In this document: piece after piece, positions 44,641 to 55,495 of the stretch
Layout of the letters: every line of letters begins with the position of its first letter
Position numbering within the stretch: the first letter of the stretch is position 1
Assembly (NCBI GenBank): GCA_030704615.1
Contig: CM060733.1
Location: forward strand, 42,284,001 to 42,348,000
Length of the DNA stretch: 64,000 bases
Origin: Takakia lepidozioides
Lineage: Eukaryota; Streptophyta; Takakiopsida; Takakiales; Takakiaceae
Reading direction: 5' to 3'
The notes under the pieces: model-generated
The model's input: the letters and a program-made list of their open reading frames with translations, nothing else
The model's database searches: none
What the model was told of the DNA's origin: nothing
Made by a program: the position numbers and the translations under genes

Positions 44641-47450
44641 CAACTCCCAATCGACAGCTACGGAATCGGTTCTAGCCCATTAATCATATCATATGCTCGT
44701 ACATTAGGCACACAATTAAAAGAAGCACTCAACGATCATGGACGTTTATATTTGTATTTTGTGTGTTGGGACTTCATTTGGTCTCACATGCCAAGTGAGG
44801 TATCAAACCTCACTTGGGACATGGGGATGGGTTTTCCCCTTGTGAGTGTTGAGGATGGCTCATCTTCTTGTAGTTGAACCTCCATGAGCCTCTCCCACCT
44901 CCATAGCTTTAGGTATTGAGAATGAGTGTGGTGACGGCTTTGTAGGGTGGATTTCTTTAGCAAAGGTGCCCTTGGCTTGACTTAGTTTATGTGATTGAGT
45001 GGATTCATGAGTGGAGTGTTTCCATTGTGTTCACTTTCATTATCAGTACAAGAAGATGACCTTCTGTTTGTGAGTGCGGAGTGTAAGGATTAGTTTAGCA
45101 CTTGTGTTGGTATACACCAAAGAGTGAGAGAGCTAGGAAGCTTAAGTATCTCACAAGGCTTGCAAGATGTTGCAAGGAAAGGTGCTTGGTGAAGTTGCAT
45201 GCACCAAGGAATTGGAGAGCTAGGAGAATTTAGCTATTGTATCACAAGGCTTGCAAGGGTTGCAAGAAAATGTACTTGTGGTGTTACACCAAGGTGTTGG
45301 GGAGCTCAAGAAAAAACTTGTTTGCCACAAGATTTACAAGGAGTGCAAGAGGGAAGTCTTGTGTTTGTGAAAAGATGGATTCTAGGGATTGAGAATCATT
45401 TCTATGCATTATGGAGTCAGTGGTGTGTGCCATGGCTTGTGGAGAGCAACTAAATGATTGTTAATACTCGTTTCACTATCAATCTAGGGTTAAGCAAGCT
45501 CAAGTGTGGATGTTGTGGAAGAGAAGCCAATGAGCTACACAGGCTTGGGCTTGAAGACAACAAGGACAAGCACTTGGAGAGCATTAGGAAGCTCAAGAGG
45601 TTTGAAGGGGAGCATGTGAAGAAGTCTTCCAATCAAGGTGGAATAAAGCCAAGCTTAGGGCGTTGGAAGGGCTTGGAGAACAACTTGTGGAAAGTCCTTG
45701 AAGAAAAGAGATTGTGGCTCAAGGCATGCATAGCAACTTCAACCATACATTAACATGTGACAAGACAAGGAAGGGGAAGGCGAAGCTCATGTATTCATTC
45801 CCTTTTGGCTTAAGTTTTGTGGTGGATGGTTGATCAAGCAAGTGATGCTTATGTGGAGCATGCTTCCCAAGTGTGGCTTTCAATTTCAAGCTTGAGGAGA
45901 ACTAGAAGGTGAAAAGAGCAAGTTGATTCCCTTGTGTATGAGGTAATGCATGTGTGAAGCATGCTTTTGGCTTGAGCTTTGCAATTTCAAGCTTGAGATG
46001 AATGGCTCTTGAGCTAGCAAGTGAAGGGAGCTTGAATGACCAAGGCTTGAGAGGAGACAAGGCTTGGTGGCTTGCCAAAGGAGGTACAAGCTTGATTTTG
46101 AGTTCCAATGAGAAATTGAGCTTGTTGTGTGGCCAATGCATTGCTAGATGAGTTGGAGACAAACTTGAGTAGCTCAAGGGAATCAACGGAATTCGCCTTG
46201 GTACCCCATAGAATTCATGGATGCTTGAGGGGATTAAGCATAGAGCCCCAAGGAGCACAAACCCTAGTTTGGTAAGGCTAAACCTCAAGGAAATAGAGGG
46301 GGAAGTGGCTAAAGCTTAGGGGAAAATGGCTAAACCCTAAGGGGAAATGAACTACTCTATGATGGGGAAATGGCTATTCCTAAGGAGAATACAAGAGGAA
46401 TACATATAGGCCCAGGGGAATACTGGGGGAATACTATGGCATATTCTTAGGAATATTCTTAAGGAACTTGGGGAACCCATTGGGAATGCATTGGGAACAT
46501 GGTGACATAGGAAGAGTCCTTGGAGGACTGTTTGGGGTCCTTGGAGGACTGTTTGGAGTCCTTGGAGGACTGTTTGGAGGACCATTGGGAGTCCTTGGAG
46601 GAATATCTGGAAGACCATTAGGAGTCCTTGGAGGACTGTTTGGGGTCCTTGGAGGCCAATATTTGGTGAGTTTGAGGAGTCTTTGGCGACTTGCATGAGG
46701 GACTATTTGGGGTCCTCGAGGGCTAAGTTTTGGCAGGCTCTTGGGGCCTTGGTTACTGTTTTGGAGTCCCATTGTGCAAAGGATTGGGAGCCTTAATGAG
46801 ATTGTTTGAGAGACATATTCTTGAGGGCTCCTGGAGAGTTGTTTTGAGAGACCCTTGAAAGGTAGTCTTGTCTATTGTTCAAGCAAGAAAGTGTGGAGAT
46901 AGGGTAGTGGGATGAGGGCATGCTGGGATTAGGAATTGCTTTAGTCTATCTTCCCGTAGTCTTTCACCCTCTTTGTAGGCCAAAACCTTTCCGTAGGTGG
47001 AGGCAAGAGTCAGTCCGGGTTTGGGCTGAGGTGTCATTGTAGGAGCAACACTGTGGAGTGTTTTTGGTGTGGGGGAGTTGCTGTCTTGATTTTCTTGTGT
47101 TTGGATCCCCTCCACACCTGCATGCTTGAGTGCGTGTCATGTTAGCTTTGTGTAGGTGCTTGTTTTCATAGGAGGTTGGTCCGAATTTGATCACCGGTCA
47201 ATCCTAGAGCGTGCTGTCGGTGGTGAGGCTGGGGTGATGACCAGTCAGACCATCATTGTTTCTCTTATGGTGCGGCTGGGTTGATGACCATCAGACCATA
47301 GGAGTGCTTGCGGTGGATGCAAATACAAGTTTATGTTGCAAACCTAGTAGTCTAAGCCATAAGGCGCAACAGGTTCTCTACCCGGTTACCTTGTGGAAAG
47401 AGGGATTAGAGACAGATTTACAATAGGTGTGGTTGTGAGTTTTCATCACG
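44641..47450. repeat. Repeat-rich non-coding region, possibly the LTR/leader of the Ty3 element at 47.45 kb
   Basis: Short recurring phrases: TTGCAAG(G/A) with ACCAAGG at 45150-45350, and CAAGCTTGAG-like words throughout 45480-46150. 47200-47310 has a duplicated phrase (GATGACCA(GT)CAGACCAT). No gene supported, despite several open frames in different frames. Its position just before a gag suggests LTR or leader sequence, but ends were not defined. Confidence 0.45.
46508..46665 (+). repeat. 21-bp minisatellite
   Basis: Unit GTCCTTGGAGGACTGTTTGGA, about seven full or partial copies with variants (GGACCATTGGGA, GGAATATCTGGA). Because the unit is a multiple of three, several frames are open on both strands; these are not treated as genes. 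Confidence 0.88.
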
Positions 47451-47453
47451 GAG

Positions 47454-48560
47454 GTGCCACCAGTTGCTGAGGAGAGTGCCGGTACGAGCACCAGTGATAC
47501 TAGTGGGTATACAAGACGAGGTATGTGGTTTAGGCCACCTTCACCTTCAGTGTCTTCTGAGGAAGGTTCAAACTCAGAGTTAGAAGGATTCTCGCCGAGG
47601 GTGCAAGCCATTTCCATGCCATTGTTGTGGGATACGATGGAGGAAATATATGGAGCTATCAAGGGGCCGCGTCGGTACTCTGGAGCTATGGGCACCATCG
47701 AGCTTGATAATTTAATACAGGAGTTTGATAGTTGGTGTGATTGCAGCAGATGCGAAATCCACAACTGTTTACGCCTTTTATGGCGTGGAAGGGGCTATTT
47801 CAACACCTTGAGGGGCCGCCCATGGATGACTACCATGAGTTTAGGCGGGGACATGAGATGGATATTGAGGAATGGCGGGTGTATTGGTCACCTGACTATG
47901 TCTCCATCATTAGAGGCACAAGGGCAGTGGTGACATCGGCAGTGACACCGGCAGCTTCTGCAAGCAGCAGTGGGATGTCAAGTAGAACAGGAGCTGGGAA
48001 GTCCACCCAAGCTCCTACTACAGCACCAACACCCGTGCATGCCTTTAACCCAGTTGTGGAGTTCTTCGAGGAGTTAAGGAGAAACTACCAGGGGATAAGG
48101 ATGGAGAAATTGCGGAGTTTGCAAGCGTTCCAACCAAAGCCTGCCGAGAGTTTAAGGGAGGCTTACACGCGCATGAGGCGATTGATAAATATAACCCAAG
48201 GGGCTATGGAAGCTCAAGCAGTCCAATTCTGGTATGGGATATTGGACAAGGAGCTGAGGAGAAGGGTGCGGGATGCAACTCGTTTACAAGTGGCCCAACC
48301 TACCTTAGCAAACGTGTTTTTGCTGGCAGAGCGGATAGAGCTCAATATGGTGGAGGAGTGAGTGGTCACGATGGGGTTTGGTAAGGAGACACAACGAAGT
48401 GGGGCTCCTAGCCAACAACAACCACTAACCCAACGTGCTCAAGGCAACAAATAGGCTCAGGCGAAGCCCAGGGAAGGAGAGAGAGGATCTCAATTGCAGA
48501 TGTCACTTCCTTCATTCTCAGGCCAACAATAGTCGGGAGTGATATGTGTGGAGGATCCCA
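47454..48560 (+). pseudogene. Ty3/gypsy gag, frameshifted and cut off
   Basis: The first stretch from 47454 (GFSPRVQAISMPLLWDTMEE) runs into a frame break near 47745. The second, 47741-48361, holds the gag core: VVEFFEELRRNYQGIRMEKL, ESLREAYTRMRRLI, AQAVQFWYGILDKELRRRVRD and ANVFLLAERIELNMVEE. Gln/Pro-rich sequence continues to about 48560, where a copia sequence on the other strand takes over. No zinc knuckle is reached. Confidence 0.78.
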
Positions 48561-49460
48561 TGTTACACACCCAAAGATGCGTAAATGATCAACTGAAGGT
48601 TTCTCACCCTTCCAAACCTCTTCAGGTGTCTTTGTAGAGATTTCCTTAGTAGGAAGTCGATTCTGGAGGTATGTTGCAGTTGCCACTACTTCTGCCCAGA
48701 AACGGTGGTCCAACCTCATGTGTTGCAACATATACCTCACACTCTCAACAAGTGTTCGATTTTTTCTCTCTACAACTCCATTCTGTTCTGGCGTATATGG
48801 TGTGGTTGATTGTTTCACAATATCATTCTCCCTGCAGAACTGGTTAAAATTCTTTGTACTCACCACCACCATCACACCGAAGAGATTTGATCTTTTCTCC
48901 AGTTTGATTCTCCACCAAAGCTTTGAATGCCTTGAACCTATCAAGAACTCCAAACTTGTTTTGCATCGTGTAGAGAAATGTTTTCCTGGAAAAATCATCA
49001 ATGAAGGTCAAGAAATACTTTGCACCTCCATGAGATTCAGTTGACATAGGACCACATAGATCTGTATGAACTAGCTCAAGAACCTTATTTGTTCGAGAAC
49101 CTCTATCATTTGGAAATGGGTTGCAATGGTGTTTATCGTACACATATCCGTCACAAAAACTCAAGATCCGATCTCCTGTAAGATCCATGCCTTTAACCAG
49201 ATTGTTAGCGGACATGCATGCCAAACTTTGCATTGAGACATGTCCAAGTCTCTAATGCCAGAGGTCACTCTGCTTGAGCGTAGTAGTACACTTCGCATGT
49301 AAAGCTTGGACAACCCCCACTGGCTTGTACAATCTTGCATCTTTCACTGCCTCAGCTATTACTTCACTGTCAAACTTCACCCAACAATGATTGGTAGAAA
49401 ATTCAACCGTAAGACCTTGCTCAGTTAGCTGACTAACTGACAATAGGTTCTTTGTCAATC
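48561..49460 (-). pseudogene. Copia integrase region
   Basis: Minus strand: pre-integrase NLLSVSQLTEQGLTVEF, then the core with VLELVHTDLCGPM, FLTFIDDFSRKTFLYTM and CDGGGEYKEF, then a frame change. It continues FCRENDIVKQSTTPYTPEQN, GVVERKNRTLVESVRYML and FWAEVVATATYLQNRLPT. The catalytic D, D and E positions (HTD, IDD, ..GVVER) are visible, but a break between the second D and E makes it inactive. Confidence 0.85.
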
Positions 49461-50033
49461 CAGGAACAATGAGAACTCATCCGATCTCCTTCGACACTCC
49501 AGATGATAATTGAAACATAACAATACATTTTCCATGGATATCAAGACTAGTACTGTTGTCTCCAAGATACACCTTGTGTCCCACAAAGAGTTCTTTGAAG
49601 GTTGAGAATGCTTCCTTCTAGAACGTCATGTGTTGAGATGCCCTTGAATCAATGAACCATGTATCTCTACAACTCCTTTCTTTGCAAAAAGTTGTTGCTC
49701 AAGAGTCAACCCTGCGGCTATGATCTCTCCATCTTCAAGCTGTAGTTGAACTGGTGCAACCGCTTCTCCTTATGTGATCTCCCACAGATCTTTCTCATGA
49801 AAAATGAACTCCATCTTAATCTTCCATGTATGAAAATTGTGACTATCTAACTTCTCCACTCGGGTATGATCAGCAGAAGGTGCCATGATGCTAGTTTGAT
49901 GTTTTGCCAACTATAAAACACCCTCAAACTTTCAGATCTAACTCCAAGCACTCAAGCTTTCAGATCTAAACCCCAAGCACTCAAGCCTATTGGTTGTAAA
50001 TCAAATACTCATCTCTTTCTATCTCTCAAACAG

Positions 50034-50051
50034 AACCTTGCTCTGATACCA
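50034..50051 (-). promoter_or_regulatory. Copia primer-binding site for initiator-Met tRNA
   Basis: Minus strand reads TGGTATCAGAGCAAGGTT, the standard plant copia PBS complementary to the 3' end of initiator tRNA-Met, directly next to the LTR end. Confidence 0.92.
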
Positions 50052-50418
50052 TGTTGGAATTTGACATAGAATATAAAAGATGAACTGATTACTGAAAACT
50101 CTTCACCCAACCATAGGACCACAACAAGTTGTGTCCACCTTCCGAGCTCTCCCTATTTATACTCAAAGTCTAATCCAGAAATAGTTGAGATAACTATAGC
50201 ATAACTCCATGCTTTTACTTAAGTTATCTCCACCTGCTATTAGATGGTACAATGACTTGAGTCAATAATAACTGAAGCTAACTTTAGCTATCTTTTAGCT
50301 AACCGAGGCTTATCTCTATTGTTAATTGTGACTTGTCAGCACTCTTATTATGGAAGCCTGACTTGTCATCACAGTGACTCTAGGTAGTAGTAACTTGGTC
50401 AGGAGTTCATTTCCAACA
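50052..50418 (-). repeat. Copia 5' LTR (367 bp)
   Basis: Complete LTR with ends TGTTGGAA...TTCCAACA forming short inverted repeats on either strand. Directly followed by the PBS. A TATTTATACTC-type promoter sequence (minus GAGTATAAATAG, about 50153-50164) is the likely TATA box. Confidence 0.88.
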
Positions 50419-52530
50419 GTATTGTTATCCAAAGTGCAAGCGTAACTTATGGTGTCACTTGACCCCATATGGCTACTATTGTTATCCATCCATCCATCAA
50501 AGCCCTTGCGGAGGAGGAAAGTTTATCCTCAGTTTCATATATCACAAGAGGAACCGTCACCCCAGACCGACAAACAAACCATACACACAGGCCATAGCAG
50601 GAATTGAACCCCGAACCTGCACTTATCCAAGAGATAAGAGAAATTTAGGTTTAGGAAACCAGAGACCTCGGTGGCTGTGCGCTCTCTTTCTCGGGTTAGC
50701 TTCTCTGCGGGGCTCCAAGGCGACCACATTACGAGCACAAGACTGAGGCACTGTGGAGTAATAGCTATAAGAAATTTGAACGTTAGATGGTCAATTGGAA
50801 GCAGCAGCAGCAGCAGCACGGCTGATAAAATTAGGCACTTCCACCATGGGTACCACTTCCGAACAAGGAGCAAGAGAGGGAGTCTACAAGATCTTTGGCA
50901 CTTACTGGCATGTTTGGAAAGTATGCGAGGGAGGAAAGTGATCTGTTGTTGTTCTGAATGGTGAATAGAAGAAATTTCAGTTCAGTAGTTCCTAACTATT
51001 GGTGTCTTGAGCTCTGTGGATTTTCTTAGCATAGCAATGGCACTCAACGATGGTTGTCTATACGGGCTTTCCGTCCATGCCATTGTCCCCCAAAAAAGCT
51101 AGAGAGTGACGCTTTTTATGACCATGAGGTACATAGTTGCTGCATCTTTGTTCGCCAAATTGCAATATCTTGAGGCTGAACATAAAGCCTGGGTCCTGCT
51201 GGGGTCTAATTGCTAGGAAGCTCGCACACAGCAGATTGATGTTTGCGTGAAGAGCTTGCTGGAGGAAATATGGAAAACCTGAATTAATTATTTATATGAA
51301 GGTAAGTCCCACTTTTGGACTTAAATATCAGTAGTACCAAGACTGCCCTTCCCCCCACCTATGTCACAAATTGGAAACGAGTTCAGGGTTTTATGCCTAA
51401 CTTTTGTTCGGACATTCTGCACGACTCCAACATGATTGAACTGACCCCATCATCTGACCTTAAACTCTGCTACTGGCCTGGCTAACAAGGCTTGCCTTAG
51501 TTCCTGGCCAAGGGCTCCATTTTCCTTCTTGCTCCATTCCACCAGCTCTTTTATTTCTCTTTCAGAATTCATCTTCTCAAATTGAAGCTCTGACTGCAGG
51601 TATCATTGCATTGTGTAATTATAGATTGCATCAGATTTTGCACTAGTAATGTCACCTCACTGTCAGATGAACTGTCTTTCACAGAGGGAAGTGCTATTTT
51701 GTGATGAGGTTATGGGTTAGACATACAACATGTACTTGAACTTAGAACATAAACGTTGGCTATTACAGTGCAGTATGCAGGCCAGACAACTCTTAGTTTG
51801 TTCTTTTGTAGTTTGTTGACTTGACTTGAGCTTTTTCGGTGTCTATCTTTTCTTTAGCCCCACAACTCGAGGTCGTGTGTAATTGGAATGTTTTTAGAGA
51901 GGTCTGTCGGGTAGCTCCTCACTCTGCCTATTTGTTAGGAACCCTTGCAACTATTTGTGAGGGGATGATAGAGACGCAAACGTAGTCTTCACTGATGGAC
52001 TTTGCCAATGGTGTGTTTCCTTGCAATGATGCAGGAGTATAGATGGAAGTTAAGAGCAGATGGAGCCTGGGCTGCATGTTGAAGATACAGAGAGCTCTCG
52101 CATTTCCCCATTGCTAGGGTTTGGGTTTGTTCTTCTCTTTATCTCCTGTGGTGCTGATGTGATCATTCTGTGTCATCAATGTTACCTATCCCCAGCTCGA
52201 CCAACAGACAATTGCTTTGCAATATGGTCGGTCCAGTGGCTTGAAATACTGTAAGTGCTGTGGCAAGGGAGAAATTTGCAGAGGCTGAGATTTTTTCTCG
52301 GGGAGGTCACTCCCTATCTAGTTTCCTAGGCACGTGAGGCAAATAGGCATTTTCTATGGGGGTATTAATTTTATTTTCTGGATTTTTGGCCACCATATTA
52401 TTACATAATTTTGTAATATGACATATTTTCTTGTAGGCTATATTATTTATATTTTATAGCAGATAACAAATATTGGACACCCTATATTAACCTGAAAAAT
52501 AAAATAAAATAAAATACGGGGTAATGAATT
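50419..52530. other. Unassigned sequence with a dispersed repeat
   Basis: 50.58-50.62 kb (minus) has GGTTCGGGGTTCAATTCCTGC, a B-box-like motif, without a clear A box. 50801-50819 has a CAG run. 51164-51300 is a diverged, stop-containing copy of the repeat at 9.83-9.96 kb (YLEAEHKAWVLLGSN, then LLEEIWKT). No gene supported. Confidence 0.4.
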
Positions 52531-52532
52531 TT

Positions 52533-52724
52533 TTATTTGCTGGAAACAAATTTATCCAAAGTAGATGCATCAGCATCATTTAAAGTATAAAAGTTTTGAG
52601 CAAAATCACATCTCATAGTAACTGAACTAATAATCGAATTTATATTTATCCACTTGCTGTCAGTTACATCATATTTGAATTTCAGATGCCCTCTAGATTT
52701 TGAGAAGTAGTTGAGAAGCACCAT
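52533..52724 (-). pseudogene. Fragment of an unknown protein C-terminus (shared with 14345-14518)
   Basis: Minus strand reads SRGHLKFKYDVTDSKWININ, then SIISSVTMRCDFAQNF and TLDKFVSSK before the stop, matching the plus-strand fragment at 14345-14518 in spacing and end. Flanked by AT-rich DNA with recurring ACCCTATATTAA phrases (52480, 53147, 53230). Family unknown; a conserved C-terminus of a transposon protein is the simplest idea. Confidence 0.5.
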
Positions 52725-53627
52725 GATTGTTGTGGCTGGTTTGTTAAGGAGATCAACTGGTTGTCGAGAGACCTCCCACCTGCTCCATATCTTTCTGCTT
52801 ATTTTTTGTATTCTGCCTATCCACCATGTCTCTCAAAACCTATGGGCCGCCATGCTTGTGTTGCCATCCTTCCCTCTCAATCTACGCTTCTCCATTGTCA
52901 CGTCCTGCAAGCTTCAAAACCTATGGGCCACAATGCTTGCACCACTGAGCGCACAACCCTTTCTTTCTGTCTGTCTAGCACAATGTCACCACGAATTGCA
53001 GCCGACAGGAGAGAGGAAGCCTAAGGTTGTTGTGCACATGCGCCTACGCCCTCTCCGCTGCGTGTCACTGATCGACACGTGTCCATTTAATTTATCTTCA
53101 TCCTATATTAGTTTTAATTTTTTTGAAGAATCCGTCTTCATTTTGGACCCTATATTAATTTAAATGTGGTGCCGCCAATATATTAGTACCCTATAAATAT
53201 ATTCTAAATTTTATTTTCTCAGAATTTTGGGCACCCTATATTTTTTTGCACGTCAAGTGGTAATATTTGGAAGTGACCCCCCTTTGGATTTCTTCTTTCT
53301 ATGGAAGATGAAAGGATGTGTCATGTACCATGCTGGAACTGAAACTGTTTCTCAGAACAAATGACATTGCTCCAAGAGTCTAGGTGTTTATCCTCATGGC
53401 ATTTTGTAGGACATTAGAGAACCAATATTTGTGCAGAGGTGAAGGGAAGTTAGAGTAACCGTTTGATTGCTTTTGCAAGAGATGGTGCTCGATGGCGGTG
53501 GCAAGGGATTCCCATTTCTCTCCAAACTGGTGTACCGAAGATGGAGGGTTGGCTGCCTCATCAGAATTCAGAAGAAAACTCGCCATGTCTGTCTGATTCG
53601 AGTTATGCCAGGAGCTCCTGAGCTTTT

Positions 53628-54826
53628 GGCGGTCGTGATTTTGATGTCATCAAACATGGAACCATAGTTCCGTAACCAGGACCGGAGGCTCTTTTCGGAG
53701 CCTACCCAGATGCCAAAGCCGTTGTCGATATAGCGCTTAAGATAAAGCAACTCTCGCTCCGATGGGCACACGTACTCCATGTACATCTCCAATCGACAAA
53801 GGAACAAACAAGCATAAACAACTGCAAAGTTGCTCCCCATCGCCGTCCCGCGAATTTGGTGCCAAAAACTATCATTGAACTCAAGGTAATGGTGTCTCAA
53901 GACTAATCCAGCGAGGGTCAGGATCAAGTCTTCTTTGTGTTTGGTGAAATTACCTCCAATAGCACATTCAAGCTCATACAAGCCAAGCTCGGTGATGATG
54001 CTGGGATACAGAGATTCCACGTCAAACGTAAAAAGAAGAGCATGCGAGGGGACCTCGAGTTGGGAAACCTCTCGAAAAAGCGTGAGAGAATCAACCAAAT
54101 GAGTGGGTTCCTTGAGAAGTACTGGAAGGAGTTGGTGATGGAGCCAAATTGAAGCATGCTCGAAGATGTAATTGTTGTAGGAACAAATGGGTCTTCCAGC
54201 AAGCACGGGTTTGTGTGGAATGAAGTATAAATCACAAGCTTGAAAGTCCATGGATGACCGAGGGCGTTGGCGGATGTAATTCCATTCTTTGGTGGAGATC
54301 GCAAACCTGTAGATTGGATGACAAGATAGCACTTCCAACCTCGACCAAAGTTCTTCCCACGATACGGAATCCACGGGACGATAAACTTCGGTGTCTGAGA
54401 GTTGCCGCATCGCCTCTTGCATGTACCAAGACTTGTCCATAAGCACAAGACCAAGATTTTTGTCGGCCGGCTTGATAACAAGGTCCGGATCCGACCTCAA
54501 TCTTTTGAGAGCAAGTCTCAAGTGTCTCGGCAGACAAGGTCGTGCATTCCGGGCGATTTGATCCAAACGGCTAGACAAAAGATCATTACCTTCTCGAATG
54601 ATGGCCTCGAGCGGTTGAGATTCCACTGGCGGATTGAATGATGGATTCGGAACGCGCCAAAGAGGAACCTCCTCGTTGTCTTTGCCGGAGAAGAACGTTT
54701 GCAACCTCAAGCTTCGAGCAAAATTGTTGAATTCGGTGATGATTGAAGATCGGGAAGGGGGAAGAGGACCAAGAATGTAATTGAGACCAAGGCCTAGGAG
54801 TTGTCGCTCCGTAAAGGAGAGAACCC
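53628..54826 (-). pseudogene. Penelope-like reverse transcriptase, N-terminal and palm part (inverted)
   Basis: Open from 54710 (and upstream to about 54826, SFTERQLLGLGLNYILGPLP). It shows the PLE hallmarks in order: SDPDLVIKPADKNLGLVLMD, DLYFIPHKPVLAGRPI, LFTFDVESLYPSI and IRGTAMGSNFAVVYACLF. The catalytic box is RYIDNGFGIW, with the second Asp of YIDD changed to Asn. After DIKITTA the sequence leaves the element. Such RTs use target-primed synthesis and are related to telomerase. Without the second Asp it should be inactive. Confidence 0.88.
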
Positions 54827-54830
54827 TCTT

Positions 54831-55495
54831 GCTATATCGACGACGACTTTGGCATCTGGGTAGGCTCCGAAAAAAGCCTCCAGTCCTGGTTACGGAACTA
54901 CGGTTCCATGTTTGATGGCATCAAAATCACGACCGCCATAAGCCCGACGTCCGCCGACATCTTGGATATCACATTCTTCAAAGGAGACGATTTCATCCAA
55001 ACTCGACGGCTCTCTATTAGATGTCATCAAAAAGCCCAGAACAAGTATCAATACTTGCCTTGGTCCTCGTGGCATCCACATCACCAAAAGAAAGATTTCG
55101 TCATCGACGAGCTCCAACGGTACGTAATACGAGAAAGCACCATCCAAGGGTTCAACCATTTGCGACTTTTGTTTTACAAACGTCTTCAAGCCCGAGGTTA
55201 TCCGGCGGCGTTCATCCGGAGTTGTTTTACCAAGATCTCCTACGACCTCAGATCCGTTCTACTCGACCAACAGACGCAACGCGTAGTTGAGGGTAAACGG
55301 GCCCCCCTTGTTCTTAAGCTCGACTACTCTTCGTACACTCGAGCTTTAAACTTGGGGGCCACCCTAAACCCTAGACTCTACGAGTTGCTTCAGCAAGTCC
55401 TGGAGCTTCGGTTTCTTCCTCGAGCAATGATTTGTTGGAGGAATCCGCGAAAGCTGAGTTCATTCTTAGTTAAATCTAGAATGATAGGATGATTT
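54831..55495 (+). pseudogene. Penelope-like reverse transcriptase, C-terminal part
   Basis: Starts within the catalytic box, here intact as CYIDDDFGIWVGSEK, and continues SADILDITFFKGDDF, YLPWSSWHPHHQKKDFVIDE, LQARGYPAAFIRSCF, ending ICWRNPRKLSSFLVKSR before TGA at 55490. This matches the RT thumb and C-terminal region of PLEs, which precedes GIY-YIG in endonuclease-bearing members. No such domain is seen after the stop. Confidence 0.85.

Larger units (their letters stand above)
48561..50418 (-). mobile_element. Ty1/copia 5' part: LTR, PBS, gag, integrase; truncated
   Basis: Reading leftward: LTR 50418-50052, PBS, gag start at about 49893 (MAPSADHTRVEKLDSHNFHT, then W-K-I-K-M-E), pre-integrase (NLLSVSQLTEQGLTVEF) and integrase. 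It stops inside integrase at HLRIFGCVT, about 48567, joined to Ty3 gag sequence. RT and RNase H are absent. Confidence 0.85.
53620..55495. mobile_element. Penelope-like element in two opposed parts
   Basis: The 5' part (N-terminus to RT catalytic box) lies on the minus strand at about 54826-53628. The 3' part (catalytic box to C-terminus) lies on the plus strand from 54831 to 55492. The two share 107 bp (53628-53734 complement, and 54831-54937), counted by eye as 6 differences, all transitions. No GIY-YIG endonuclease follows the plus-strand part. Confidence 0.85.

Noticed and set aside
46352-46772. Pro-rich and Gly/Leu-rich open frames
   Set aside because: Produced by the 21-bp minisatellite on both strands; no start context or conserved domain.
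50590-50625. tRNA gene or SINE from the GGTTCAATTCC box
   Set aside because: B-box-like sequence only; no A box or cloverleaf could be formed around it.
51130-52260. A host gene from several GTAAGT-like donors
   Set aside because: Recognisable part is a stop-containing copy of the repeat at 9.8 kb; no other exon-like coding sequence.
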